Notes: a model not told the origin generated them from the sequence alone. Numbered from the stretch's first letter, positions 1 to 8,463 are shown. The stretch: DNA of 64,000 nucleotides from CAZNUM01 sp046861615 (GCA_046861615.1 JBHHUS010000001.1:1-64000); one strand, 5' to 3'. Numbers and translations: made by a program.

Positions 1-444
1 TACCGGTCTTCGCTTCCACTCCCGATGGAAATCCTGATTTCGCTCGTTTATAAGGCTGCTATTGTTATCATTATCGGCGCGCCGCCGCTGGTGGTGGTCG
101 TTTTTGAAATCATCCTGAATGCCGCCTCCCAGTTCAACCACGGTAATGTGGCTATTCCTGAATCCGTCGATCACTGGCTCCGATGGCTCGTCGTCACTAC
201 GGACATGCACCGGATCCACCATTCCGTCGTCGTAGATGAAACCAATTCCAATTTCGGATTTTCCGTTTCCTGGTGGGACCGCCTCTGCGGGACGTACAGG
301 GCATTTCCCCGGAAGGGTCAGGTCGAAATGACCATTGGTTTAAGGGAATTCAGGGACCTAGAGAAACTGGGCTTCCTGAAGCTGATGCTTTTCCCGTTTA
401 AGGGAAAAATGGGAACCTACAGTTTTCAAAAAAATCAGGAATAG
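1..444 (+). CDS. Sterol desaturase / fatty acid hydroxylase family protein, 3' part
   Basis: The reading frame is open from the first base of the window, so the gene begins upstream and only about 147 C-terminal residues are present; the ATG at 25 is probably internal. The visible part has a hydrophobic segment followed by FNHGN and a DMHRIHHS motif. This matches the histidine boxes (HxxHH) that bind the di-iron centre in membrane-bound sterol desaturases and fatty acid hydroxylases. These integral membrane enzymes oxidise lipid substrates with O2; the substrate here cannot be told. A conserved-looking WWDRLCGTYR stretch, also typical of the family C-terminus, follows. The next gene lies about 120 bases downstream and is probably transcribed separately. 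Confidence 0.8.
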   Translation, partial: YRSSLPLPMEILISLVYKAAIVIIIGAPPLVVVVFEIILNAASQFNHGNVAIPESVDHWLRWLVVTTDMHRIHHSVVVDETNSNFGFSVSWWDRLCGTYRAFPRKGQVEMTIGLREFRDLEKLGFLKLMLFPFKGKMGTYSFQKNQE

Positions 445-535
445 GCATCCAGGAGCACCTCCGGTAGTGAGTAGCAACCGGGGGAATTGTATTCAAATGT
501 CGCCCTTACGACAGTTTGACTGTTTTGACCGTTTT

Positions 536-555
536 TAATTTTCCCCGGAAAATTA
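536..555. repeat. Perfect inverted repeat just upstream of an RBS
   Basis: Nine-base arms (536-544 and 547-555, TAATTTTCC against GGAAAATTA) flank a two-base centre. The repeat abuts the AGGAG ribosome binding site at 555-559 of the next gene. It could be an operator or a short RNA hairpin affecting translation. No protein or ligand is suggested by the sequence. Confidence 0.4.
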
Positions 556-566
556 GGAGAAATAAT

Positions 567-959
567 ATGGACCGGCGTGAATTCCTCGTAAAAATCCCCG
601 GTTTACTGGCTTTGCCTCTGATCATCGAATCCTTCGCCTGCGAAGATAAAATGAATGGGTCCGGCGACGGTGAAGAGACCAGTACAACCAGTGAAACATT
701 CAGTATTACTTCCACAACCAATAGCGGTCATAACCACTCCATATATATCCGGTATGCCGACGTAAACAATCCTCAGGCGAATGATAAGACAATCACCAGT
801 TCCTCCAACAATTATCATACCCATACGATTACGCTCACGACGGCTGACTATACGGCTTTAAAAAACGGGGATACGATCGTGAAAACGTCGTCTTCCGATG
901 GCGGTCATGCCCATCAGTTCACGATTGTCCTTCCCAGCGATTCCACAATGATGAATTGA
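567..959 (+). CDS. Small Tat-signal protein with three HxH motifs
   Basis: This is a 130-residue exported protein of unknown function. The ATG at 567 is chosen because AGGAG ends eight bases before it and because the protein then starts with a twin-arginine signal (DRREFLVK followed by a hydrophobic run and SFAC, a possible cleavage or lipid-attachment site). The mature part is rich in Ser and Thr. It holds three similar blocks, each with a polar Ser/Thr stretch, an HxH pair (HNH, HTH, HAH) and a beta-like strand. Alternating histidines suggest metal binding, and Tat export suggests folding or cofactor loading in the cytoplasm; both are inferences. A di-haem cytochrome c follows 101 bases downstream on the same strand. 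An in-frame ATG at 516 would bury the signal and is unlikely. Confidence 0.7.
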   Translation: MDRREFLVKIPGLLALPLIIESFACEDKMNGSGDGEETSTTSETFSITSTTNSGHNHSIYIRYADVNNPQANDKTITSSSNNYHTHTITLTTADYTALKNGDTIVKTSSSDGGHAHQFTIVLPSDSTMMN

Positions 960-1060
960 TTATCCTGGCAGGATCAAGACCCCGTATCTTGTTTTATTAG
1001 CCTCCCCTGGTTAACTTAATATCCAGTGATTCTTCCAAAATTCGTTCGTAGGAGGGTAAA

Positions 1061-2017
1061 ATGAAAAACATACCGCGTTCCGTTCTGTTAACATTTACTT
1101 TGTTCCTGAGCGCCTGTGCTGTATTAATCCCGCTGAAAGTTAGCCCCCCGCGCGATATCAAGGTGGAACCAAATCCTGAAAGGTTGGCCCGGGGGGAATA
1201 CCTGGCGAAAAATGTCATGGCTTGTCTCTATTGCCATTCAGAGCTGGATTGGAGTTACTGGGGGGGTGGTCTGCCAAAAGCCAGTACGGAGGGTGCCGGA
1301 GGCTGGCATGAGGTAGTTTCGGCGGGAATCATGGGTAGTTTTGATATTTATTTCTCTAATATTACCCCTGCGGCCATTGGTGACTGGACTGACGGGGAAC
1401 TGATTCGGGCATTGACAGAAGGAATCACTAAGAATGGAAAACCACTCTTTCCGATCATGCCCTACGGTCGCTATCGCAATATGAATACAGAGGACGTCTA
1501 TTCAGTAGTTGCTTATGTGCGTTCGCTTAAACCGGTGGAAAATCGGTTGCCGGAAAAGAAAGTTAAACGGATGTTTAAAATGATTGAACGTACTTTCCCG
1601 GAACCATGGGAACCGCAACCACTACCGGATCCAGCGGATAAGGTCGCCTATGGCAAATACCTGGCAACTATCGGTGATTGCATCATGTGTCATACCACCC
1701 AGACCAAATCGGCCAAACCGATTAAAGGAATGGATCTTGCCGGCGGTAATGAATACCGGCTACCCAATGGTCAAAAGGTGTATTCTGCGAATATAACTCC
1801 CGATACGGAAACGGGAATCGGCAACTGGAGTCGGGATGATTTTATTGAAATGTTTAAAGAATATTCTGAACCTCAAAAAGTAGTTGGTAGCAAAAACACG
1901 ATTATGTCCTGGTCCTCCTATGCCGGTATGACGGAAGAGGATCTGGGCGCCATCTATGATTACATCTGGTCAGTTCCCCCGGTTAATCATGCTGTCAATC
2001 CATTTGGTAAGGAGTAA
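1061..2017 (+). CDS. Di-haem c-type cytochrome lipoprotein
   Basis: The 318-residue protein starts six bases after an AGGAGG box (1050-1055). An N-terminal signal ends in LFLSAC, a lipobox, so it is probably anchored to a membrane on the periplasmic side. Two haem-binding CxxCH motifs are visible: CLYCH near residue 55 and CIMCH near residue 210. Each heads a domain with a downstream Met that could be the sixth iron ligand (IMPYGRY; TIMSWSSY). The NITP and TGIGNWS signatures are typical of the cytochrome c subunits of membrane alcohol and aldehyde dehydrogenases. Its likely role is electron transfer from a periplasmic dehydrogenase to the respiratory chain. No dehydrogenase subunit is adjacent, so the partner is unknown. 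The 3' end overlaps the convergent flavin reductase gene by 23 bases. Confidence 0.88.
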   Translation: MKNIPRSVLLTFTLFLSACAVLIPLKVSPPRDIKVEPNPERLARGEYLAKNVMACLYCHSELDWSYWGGGLPKASTEGAGGWHEVVSAGIMGSFDIYFSNITPAAIGDWTDGELIRALTEGITKNGKPLFPIMPYGRYRNMNTEDVYSVVAYVRSLKPVENRLPEKKVKRMFKMIERTFPEPWEPQPLPDPADKVAYGKYLATIGDCIMCHTTQTKSAKPIKGMDLAGGNEYRLPNGQKVYSANITPDTETGIGNWSRDDFIEMFKEYSEPQKVVGSKNTIMSWSSYAGMTEEDLGAIYDYIWSVPPVNHAVNPFGKE

Positions 2018-2591
2018 GTTTAGAACCTGGTAATGTAATTTCTACTGGCATGGAAATGACCTGCCTGGGATCGGTGGAGAGATACGTATTGCTGCCCAGA
2101 TACAGGGTAAAGGGGATTTTTTCAGGGTCCAGCAATCCATTATTCTGAATAACCTCCGGATCAGTATGGATAGCAACCACTTCTCCTACAAAAAAATCAT
2201 GATCACCCACCGGGTATTGATGGACTAAACGGCATTCGTAAGCAGCGTAGGCGCTGGCAATGGTCGGGCAGTCAATGACTTGCGATTCTTCCAGGTCGAT
2301 CCGGAACGCTTTTACTTTATCGATATCTCTTCCGGATACCCGTCCGGTGCCATGAATCTGCTTCAGGTGTTCGATGGAAAGAAAATTACAGGTAAACTCC
2401 CGGGATTCGGTGATCAAACCATAAGTATAACGCTGCGGTGCGATTGCTATGCCAAACAAAGGTGGTTTGAAACTCAGGCCCGTATTCCAGGCAGCGGCCA
2501 TGAAATTGACCTGCTTACCTTTGCAGGCACCAACCAGGGCAACGTTACAGGGATAAAACTGGTAAAATTCGGTAATTTGAGTTTTAATCAT
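1995..2591 (-). CDS. Flavin reductase family protein (FMN-binding split barrel)
   Basis: The protein of about 198 residues has the layout of the flavin reductase-like split-barrel family. An N-terminal strand reads FYPCNVALVGA, then VNFMAAAWNTGLSFKPPLFGIAI, a region that contacts FMN in relatives, then a GxGRVSGRDIDK stretch. Members reduce flavin with NAD(P)H or act as flavin-dependent oxidoreductases; the specific substrate is not evident. An ATG at 2597 is also in frame, but GGAG at 2601-2604 sits nine bases from the 2591 ATG and only three from the 2597 one, so 2591 is preferred. The gene converges on the cytochrome c gene with a short 3' overlap and diverges from the regulator at 2860. 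Confidence 0.82.
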   Translation of the reverse strand: MIKTQITEFYQFYPCNVALVGACKGKQVNFMAAAWNTGLSFKPPLFGIAIAPQRYTYGLITESREFTCNFLSIEHLKQIHGTGRVSGRDIDKVKAFRIDLEESQVIDCPTIASAYAAYECRLVHQYPVGDHDFFVGEVVAIHTDPEVIQNNGLLDPEKIPFTLYLGSNTYLSTDPRQVISMPVEITLPGSKLTPYQMD

Positions 2592-2859
2592 TATCATTCA
2601 CTCCGGTATTATTTTTATTGAGACTGAAAATAGATATCCCAAGCATAATGTTAATTCTGGAGAATCTCAAGGACTGTAATTAAGCTGCTGGTTGTTTATT
2701 ATGCGGTAAAATCTTTCGCTTGGGGTAGTGTAACTAATGGAACCTCCATTTGATACAATTGTTTTTATTCCTGTCGGAAAATGAAAAGATTATTTACATT
2801 AAATATCTGTTGGCGCAGGTTTTAGGATCAATCGCTATTATTCCAACTTAATCAGACAC

Positions 2860-4641
2860 ATGAAAAAGCAGCATACTGAAAAAATCGATTCCGTCGCCCG
2901 GGGGAAAACAGATAGTGAATTCAAGCTGTTAATTGTGGACGACGACCCGGCAATTGTAGATTTGATACGATTATTTTTAAAACCGGAAAATTTTAAACTG
3001 CATACCGCTTTTAACGGCGAAGAAGCCCTCGCTAAAATCGACCAAAATGGTGGTTACGATCTTCTGATTCTGGACATCATGATGCCAAAATTGGATGGAC
3101 TTGAAACAACCAAAGCGATTCGAAAACAACTAACACCCTTTGAACTTCCCATTTTAATTGTCTCCGCCCTTTCAGAGTCTAAAGACGTAGCAACGGTTCT
3201 GGGTCTAGGGGCCAACGATTATATTACCAAACCTATTAACAAGATTGAATTCCTGGCCCGTATCCGGAACCTGCTCTCGCTGAAACAGTTTTATGAACTG
3301 GCAAAAGCAAACGAGCGCCTGGTGGTCCACCAGACGCTCTATGATCATTTAACAGCCCTGCCGAACAGGGCCTTTCTAATAAAACATTTTCCAGAATTGA
3401 TCTCAGAAACAAACCGGAAAAAGAAAGGTTTGACAGTCCTGTTGTTGAACATTGACCGGTTCAGATCGGTGAATGATTCACTGGGCCATAACGTGGGCGA
3501 TTTTTACCTCCGTGAAATTGCTCAGCGAATCGGGGAAACGCTGGAAAAGGAAGATTTATTAGCGCGGTTATATACTGACACTTTTGCAGTGGTTAAAATG
3601 GGTCTATCCCTGAATTTAAACCCGGCTGGTCAAATCAAGCCTTTTGCGGAGAAATTACTGGATTTGATTCGGAAACCGGTCACCATCGACCAGTATGAAT
3701 TAAAACTGAGCGCGGGGATGGGAGTAGCCTTTTACCCGTCGGATGCCCGGGCAATGGATGAGTTAATTCGTCTGGCTGACTCGGCCATGTACGCGGGTAA
3801 AGAAAAGCGTAAAAATTCAATTGTGTTTTACTCCGATATAGCCCAAAAGAGGGAAAGCAAAATCTTCTCCCTGGAACATAAACTGGAAGAGGCGATGAAA
3901 AAGAATGAATTTGTCCTGCATTACCAGCCTCAAATTGACATTGTTTCCGGGAAGATTGCCGGCGTGGAGGCCTTGCTGCGTTGGAATCATCCCCAGGAGG
4001 GTTTAATTCCTCCCGAGCGGTTCATTCCCTTTGCGGAAGAATCGGGAATTATTATTCCCCTGAGCGAGTGGGTCCTGGAGCAGGCTTGTATCCAGAATAA
4101 AAAATGGCAGGAGGCAGGTTTACCACCCCTGAGAATCGGTGTGAATTTCTCCCCGCAACATTTTCACAATGCCCATATTCTGGAGTTTATCAGCCGGATT
4201 CTGGAAAAAACAAAATTGGCCCCCCAATATCTGGAGCTGGAAATTACGGAAGGTACAATCATGTCCAACGTGGAGGAAGCAATTGAAACCCTCTTTAAAT
4301 TAAAAGATATGGGCGTCCGGATATCCATCGATGACTTTGGAACCGGTTATTCGTCCCTGAATTACCTGAAACAATTCCCCGTAGATACCCTGAAAATTGA
4401 TCAATCTTTTATTACGCATGACATAGCGATTGATCAACAGGTTCGAGCGATCATTGCTTCCATAATAAAACTGGGTCATAGTCTGAATCTGAAAGTCATT
4501 GCAGAGGGTGTAGAAACGGAAGACCAGGTTAAATATTTACAAGCCAATTATTGCAATGAGATTCAGGGTTTTTACTACAGCAAACCGCAATCACCTGAGA
4601 ACCTGGAAAACTATTTGAAAAAGCAGATCGAAACAAAATAG
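2860..4641 (+). CDS. Response regulator with degenerate GGDEF and intact EAL domains
   Basis: The 593-residue protein is a cytoplasmic cyclic-di-GMP signalling protein. Residues 20-140 form a receiver domain with the acidic cluster DDD at 27-29, phospho-acceptor Asp72 in LDIMMPK and Lys124. Residues 160-320 form a GGDEF fold, but the signature is replaced by YTDTF at 238-242, so cyclase activity is unlikely. Residues 335-590 form an EAL domain with EAL at 370-372, EITEG, a DDFGTGYSS loop and EGVET, which are the metal and substrate residues of active phosphodiesterases. Expected output: phosphorylation-controlled hydrolysis of c-di-GMP, with the dead GGDEF perhaps binding GTP as an allosteric site. 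No sensor kinase is adjacent. No clear ribosome binding site precedes the ATG. Confidence 0.9.
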   Translation: MKKQHTEKIDSVARGKTDSEFKLLIVDDDPAIVDLIRLFLKPENFKLHTAFNGEEALAKIDQNGGYDLLILDIMMPKLDGLETTKAIRKQLTPFELPILIVSALSESKDVATVLGLGANDYITKPINKIEFLARIRNLLSLKQFYELAKANERLVVHQTLYDHLTALPNRAFLIKHFPELISETNRKKKGLTVLLLNIDRFRSVNDSLGHNVGDFYLREIAQRIGETLEKEDLLARLYTDTFAVVKMGLSLNLNPAGQIKPFAEKLLDLIRKPVTIDQYELKLSAGMGVAFYPSDARAMDELIRLADSAMYAGKEKRKNSIVFYSDIAQKRESKIFSLEHKLEEAMKKNEFVLHYQPQIDIVSGKIAGVEALLRWNHPQEGLIPPERFIPFAEESGIIIPLSEWVLEQACIQNKKWQEAGLPPLRIGVNFSPQHFHNAHILEFISRILEKTKLAPQYLELEITEGTIMSNVEEAIETLFKLKDMGVRISIDDFGTGYSSLNYLKQFPVDTLKIDQSFITHDIAIDQQVRAIIASIIKLGHSLNLKVIAEGVETEDQVKYLQANYCNEIQGFYYSKPQSPENLENYLKKQIETK

Positions 4642-4698
4642 CCTGCGGAGTTCTCATTTTACAGGTTGTTGATAGCCTCCCCGCAGGTTAGTCTTTAA
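4642..4698 (+). terminator. Possible weak terminator after the EAL gene
   Basis: CCTGCGG (4642-4648), right after the stop codon, pairs with CCGCAGG (4681-4687), followed by a T-rich stretch. The loop is over 30 bases and the T-run is broken, so this is a tentative call. The rest of 4699-4888 is AT-rich spacer with no other gene that I can see. Confidence 0.3.
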
Positions 4699-4888
4699 TT
4701 AAAAAGAATATTTAAAATATTTTTTCCATTCTGAGTGGGGATCATTTTTAACTTATCCCCCTGAAAATAGTACACATAATCGAAAATTCCGTTCTTTCCC
4801 GGATTTTGTTTTGTCAACGGGAGCACGGTTCGATGAGGGTAGTAGGCTTATCAGGAATCGGTTCTATAACTAGTAATTGAGGGGTTTG

Positions 4889-5125
4889 ATGAACAAAAAA
4901 AAGCGACTTGTATTGAAAAAGCACCGCCGAAATATTGCCCGCTTAAAGCGGATTAAATTAGAATCGCTTGCCCGTCAATCGAAGTTGAAAAAATCAAAAG
5001 AACCGGCCACTTCAAAGGTTACAACCGAAAAACCCAAAAAAGTCAAAACAACTACTAAATCAGCGGCTAAAAAGACAGTTAAAAAAACTACTGCCAAGTC
5101 GGCCTCCAAGGCTAAAGCAGCATAA
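4889..5125 (+). CDS. Small lysine-rich basic protein, histone H1-like tail
   Basis: A 78-residue, very basic protein. The ATG at 4889 is preferred, with GAGGGG about six bases upstream; an in-frame TTG at 4877 would add four residues. Residues 1-35 look like a charged helix (KKKRLVLKKHRRNIARLKR). The rest is a low-complexity tail of Lys, Ala, Thr and Ser with repeated AKK, VKK and AKS units, like histone H1-like DNA-binding proteins and some ribosome-associated proteins. Binding to DNA or RNA is the likely general role, inferred from composition only. No family can be assigned. A small membrane-protein ORF follows closely. Confidence 0.65.
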   Translation: MNKKKRLVLKKHRRNIARLKRIKLESLARQSKLKKSKEPATSKVTTEKPKKVKTTTKSAAKKTVKKTTAKSASKAKAA

Positions 5126-5139
5126 CCGGGGTTCGGGTT

Positions 5140-5352
5140 ATTCTACACTGGAAAGTCCGGATCGGTCTGGGGATTGTTTTTTTTATCGGGATGCTTGGTT
5201 CTTTTGTAGAAGCCTATCTGTTGAAGCAGACGGGTGATAAATATAATCATATCATAATTCTGGGTTTTTTATTTGCCGCAGCGGCAATTAACCAACTGCA
5301 GAAAACAGTGAAAAAAAATGAGGATTCTTCGGAGCAACGGAGTAATCCATAA
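5140..5352 (+). CDS. Probable small membrane protein, no clear ATG start
   Basis: A frame open from 5116 to the TAA at 5350-5352 encodes two hydrophobic segments (IGLGIVFFIGMLGSFVEAYL and IIILGFLFAAAAINQL) separated by a polar turn, with a charged tail rich in Lys, Glu and Ser. This is typical of a real two-helix membrane protein. The only ATG (5191) lies inside the first helix. The listed 5140 start assumes ATT initiation, with GGGG eight bases upstream; GTT codons at 5131 and 5137 are other non-standard options. The gene sits between the lysine-rich gene and the YwaF-like gene, all on the plus strand. Function is unknown. The alternative is a 53-residue product from 5191, or a chance ORF. 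Confidence 0.45.
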   Translation: MLHWKVRIGLGIVFFIGMLGSFVEAYLLKQTGDKYNHIIILGFLFAAAAINQLQKTVKKNEDSSEQRSNP

Positions 5353-5395
5353 ATTTGTTTTAATTTAATTTTTCCCTGCCTATAATTCATTCATA

Positions 5396-6169
5396 ATGCG
5401 CCAGGCAGTTTACCAGTACCTGTATAATTACGAGCCTTTTGTTCTTTTTGGTCCGGCACATATCTGGGGCCTGATTATTTCTCTCGCGTTGGCTATCGGA
5501 CTTCCGATTTACGCTAAAAAGAAACTGAATGGACGTCAACAGCAATTAGTTGGTACAGTACTTGGTTTCCTTGTCATGGCCAATTATTTAGCCTGGGTAG
5601 TTCTGGAATTAATTGCCGGAACCTTTGATATAACGAAACACCTGCCATTTCATTTATGTCGATTTGCCAATTTGATAACCCCTCTGGTATTATGGAAACG
5701 TAGTTATCGCGTGTTTGAAATCTTATATTTCTGGGGATTATCCGGTGTACTTCAGAGCGCGTTTACACCGGACATTGTGCAAGGTTTTCCTCATTTTCAC
5801 TTTTTCCGTTTTTTTATCGGTCATAACGGTTTGGTAATTGCTATTGTTTATGCTGCTGTCGTTTACAATATGCATCCTACCATTAAAAGCCTTTGGAGAG
5901 CTTTTGCCGCTTTAAATATGTTCCTGGTAGTAGCCCTGGTAGTGAACCTGATCCTGGGTACTAACTATTTCTGGATCTTGGGGAAACCGCCCGTTCCTTC
6001 ACTCCTGGATTACATGGGTCCCTGGCCCTGGTATATTTTGGTAGCGGAACTGGTGGCATTAGTGCATTTCGCCCTGGCCTATTTACCCATTGCCATTATT
6101 CGGAAAAGGCGATTGAATCGGGAGATTGCCGAAACAGACGTTTTGCTGCCAGAAACCGATTCTGTTTGA
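5396..6169 (+). CDS. TIGR02206 / YwaF family integral membrane protein
   Basis: The 257-residue protein has about seven hydrophobic segments and matches the TIGR02206 (B. subtilis YwaF-like) membrane family by eye. Landmarks are an N-terminal GPAHIWGLI, a HLPFHLCRFAN motif after the third segment, HFHFFRFFIGHNG with several histidines and GTNYFWILGKPP near the C-terminus. The conserved histidines and polar residues within membrane segments hint at an enzymatic or cofactor role, but no function is established. The short C-terminal tail is basic then acidic. It follows the small membrane ORF by about 40 bases. Confidence 0.8.
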   Translation: MRQAVYQYLYNYEPFVLFGPAHIWGLIISLALAIGLPIYAKKKLNGRQQQLVGTVLGFLVMANYLAWVVLELIAGTFDITKHLPFHLCRFANLITPLVLWKRSYRVFEILYFWGLSGVLQSAFTPDIVQGFPHFHFFRFFIGHNGLVIAIVYAAVVYNMHPTIKSLWRAFAALNMFLVVALVVNLILGTNYFWILGKPPVPSLLDYMGPWPWYILVAELVALVHFALAYLPIAIIRKRRLNREIAETDVLLPETDSV

Positions 6170-6411
6170 TTTATTAATTGAGACTGATTTCCAGTCTGTA
6201 CAAATGAGTAGCTGAAATTCCATCGCCTTACAATATCAATTTGCACCTCTGAATATTGGACTGCAAATTCAGCGTTTAATAGATTTTCTGGACAGGAGCT
6301 GAAACCAGCTGAATTCAGCAACTATTAATCATTACAATTATCTTTGTTTCCGGAATAATTTCTAAAAACACCTCGGTCTGTTTTCCGAGACTTTGATAGA
6401 ATGAGAAAATA

Positions 6412-7782
6412 ATGAGTGAACTCATATCAATTAATCCGGTCACCGGTGAAATTATTAAGACTTACCGGGGATTGTCTTCCCGGGAGGTGAGTACAATCCT
6501 GGAAGCTCTTCAAGAAACTTTTAAGGAATGGCGTCAGCTTTCAATCCGGGAGCGGAGTAGTTATTTTTTCAGGGCGGCGGAAATTCTCCGGAATAATGCT
6601 GATGAATATGGTCGCTTAATGGCTCTGGAAATGGGAAAGCCGCTGGCCCAGGGTAAGGCTGAAGCTGAAAAATGTGCCTGGGTTTGTGAATACTATGCTG
6701 AAAACGGGGTCGCTTTTTTAAAACCACAACCGGTTGCCACCGACGCATCTGAAAGCTTCATTAGTTTTCAGCCTGTTGGGATTGTACTGGCGGTGATGCC
6801 CTGGAATTTTCCCTTCTGGCAGGTATTTCGTTTCGCCGCTCCAGCGCTTATCGCCGGGAATGTGGGTGTATTGAAACATGCCTCCAATGTTCAGGGTTGT
6901 GCCCGGGCGATCGAGGGTGTCTTTAAGGAAGCCGGATTTCCCGAGAATGTCTTTCGCAATTTGACTATTCCGGCTTCGAATGTTTCGAAGGTCGTTGAAC
7001 ACCCGCTGGTACAAGCGGTAACCCTGACCGGCAGTACACCCGCGGGGAAGGCAGTGGCGGGTAAAGCAGGCGCCTGTCTGAAGAAAACAGTTATGGAATT
7101 GGGCGGCAGCGACCCCTACGTCGTGTTGAAGGATGCTGATCTGGATCAGGCTCTGGAGGCCTGTGTAACGGGACGTCTGTTGAATACCGGTCAGAGTTGT
7201 ATTGCTGCTAAACGGTTCATCATTGAAAAACCCATATTGGCAGAATTTACAGATCGTCTTTCGACGAGAATGAAAATTGTTAAAACAGGTAATCCTTTGG
7301 ACCCGGATGTTGATTTGGGACCGATGGTGAATGCGACGGCCCGGAATGAATTACATCGGCAGGTTCAGGCCAGTATTGAGAACGGGGCTGAATGTATTTT
7401 AGGTGGAGAAATCCCTGAGGGTCCGGGTGCGTTTTATCCGGCCACCATTCTTTCGAAGGTAACACCTGGCATGGCAGCATTTGATGAAGAATTGTTTGGC
7501 CCGGTGGCGGTAGTTATCGCAGCTGAAAATGAAACCGAGGCACTGACATTAGCCAATCAAACAGCTTTCGGACTCGGAGCTTCTGTTTTTACTACAGATA
7601 TTGCGAAGGGCCGAAGGATCGCCGAACAATATCTGGAAGCCGGAGCATGTTTCGTGAACGATTTTGTCCGTTCAGACCCCCGGTTACCTTTTGGTGGTAT
7701 AAAATCTTCCGGCTATGGACGGGAACTGTCATCCTATGGTATCCTGGAATTTGTTAACATTAAAACGGTATATATTCGATGA
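6412..7782 (+). CDS. Aldehyde dehydrogenase, succinate-semialdehyde dehydrogenase type
   Basis: A full-length 456-residue member of the NAD(P)-dependent aldehyde dehydrogenase superfamily. Visible active-site elements are Asn132 in MPWNFPFW, Glu229 in MELGGSDP and the nucleophile Cys263 in NTGQSCIAAKR; the cofactor lysine is in VLKHASN. The short N-terminus and these motifs resemble the Sad/YneI class of succinate-semialdehyde dehydrogenases, which oxidise succinate semialdehyde to succinate. Related cytoplasmic aldehydes cannot be excluded. The stop codon overlaps the ATG of the next gene (ATGA, 7779-7782), suggesting translational coupling. A small hairpin, CTCGG/CCGAG, lies in the leader around 6372-6390. 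The 242-base gap upstream shows no gene. Confidence 0.87.
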   Translation: MSELISINPVTGEIIKTYRGLSSREVSTILEALQETFKEWRQLSIRERSSYFFRAAEILRNNADEYGRLMALEMGKPLAQGKAEAEKCAWVCEYYAENGVAFLKPQPVATDASESFISFQPVGIVLAVMPWNFPFWQVFRFAAPALIAGNVGVLKHASNVQGCARAIEGVFKEAGFPENVFRNLTIPASNVSKVVEHPLVQAVTLTGSTPAGKAVAGKAGACLKKTVMELGGSDPYVVLKDADLDQALEACVTGRLLNTGQSCIAAKRFIIEKPILAEFTDRLSTRMKIVKTGNPLDPDVDLGPMVNATARNELHRQVQASIENGAECILGGEIPEGPGAFYPATILSKVTPGMAAFDEELFGPVAVVIAAENETEALTLANQTAFGLGASVFTTDIAKGRRIAEQYLEAGACFVNDFVRSDPRLPFGGIKSSGYGRELSSYGILEFVNIKTVYIR

Positions 7783-8303
7783 AAACTATAAGCATTGCCA
7801 CCGTTGTATTAATAGTTTGTACTGCTGTCAGTGTGGTTCAAGGCCAGACTACTAACCGTCTTTTTTGGGATGGCGGTCATTGGAAACGCGTCCAACAGTT
7901 AGCGGCCAACCCTACGGATGAATATCGAATAAAAGCAGCCTATATCAACGGCGTGGAGGATGGAAGATTATATTTTTATCTAAAAACCTGGGCGAAACAA
8001 CAAACCTTTGCCGACAGCCTTTATGCCGACCCGATTGATTATTTAACACCCCGTGAAATGATTCGGAATATTGATCAATTTTATCAAGATCCCACCCATG
8101 TCTACGTGCCGGTTGTTTCTGCTATGTTAATTGCTAATATGTACGCTGAACAAATTCCGGAAGAAGTGATTAATGCTTACGTAGATCAAACCAGATTCTG
8201 GATTAATAAGCTGGTTCTGGATATGGAAGCGGAGGGGATGTACAAGCTCTTAAAAGATAAACAGGAAAAACATTCTGGTGAAGCAGTAAACCGCCAACCT
8301 TAA
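7779..8303 (+). CDS. Secreted protein of unknown function
   Basis: The 174-residue protein has an N-terminal signal peptide (hydrophobic residues 4-20, likely cleaved after VQG-Q). The mature part is mostly helical by appearance, with an YINGVEDGRLYFYLKTW segment, PREMIRNIDQFY, and VVSAMLIANMYAEQIPEE. I do not recognise a family with certainty. The ATGA overlap with the aldehyde dehydrogenase gene suggests co-expression, though the protein should act in the periplasm or outside the cell and so may not share a pathway with it. Confidence 0.75.
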   Translation: MKTISIATVVLIVCTAVSVVQGQTTNRLFWDGGHWKRVQQLAANPTDEYRIKAAYINGVEDGRLYFYLKTWAKQQTFADSLYADPIDYLTPREMIRNIDQFYQDPTHVYVPVVSAMLIANMYAEQIPEEVINAYVDQTRFWINKLVLDMEAEGMYKLLKDKQEKHSGEAVNRQP

Positions 8304-8463
8304 ATCGGTTGCTAAGAACCATTAATCCAAAGATTTATTTTGATTGATTTGTGAATACGCTTTTTAGAATGACACGAATTAATTTACGGCGTTTGGGAAC
8401 TGATCCGATTCAGGGCATGTTTCCACATCAGGTATCTTGGGAATAAAATTTGATGATCTGGTT

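Noticed and set aside
4877..5352. A programmed -1 frameshift joining the lysine-rich gene to the small membrane ORF
   Set aside because: The A-rich run near 5080 could slip, but the shifted frame meets a TAA at 5113 before the membrane ORF, so a fusion cannot be made.
8369..8446. A 25-codon ATG ORF just before the M50 protease gene
   Set aside because: It has no ribosome site or recognisable features and overlaps the possible TTG start of the protease; too short to support.
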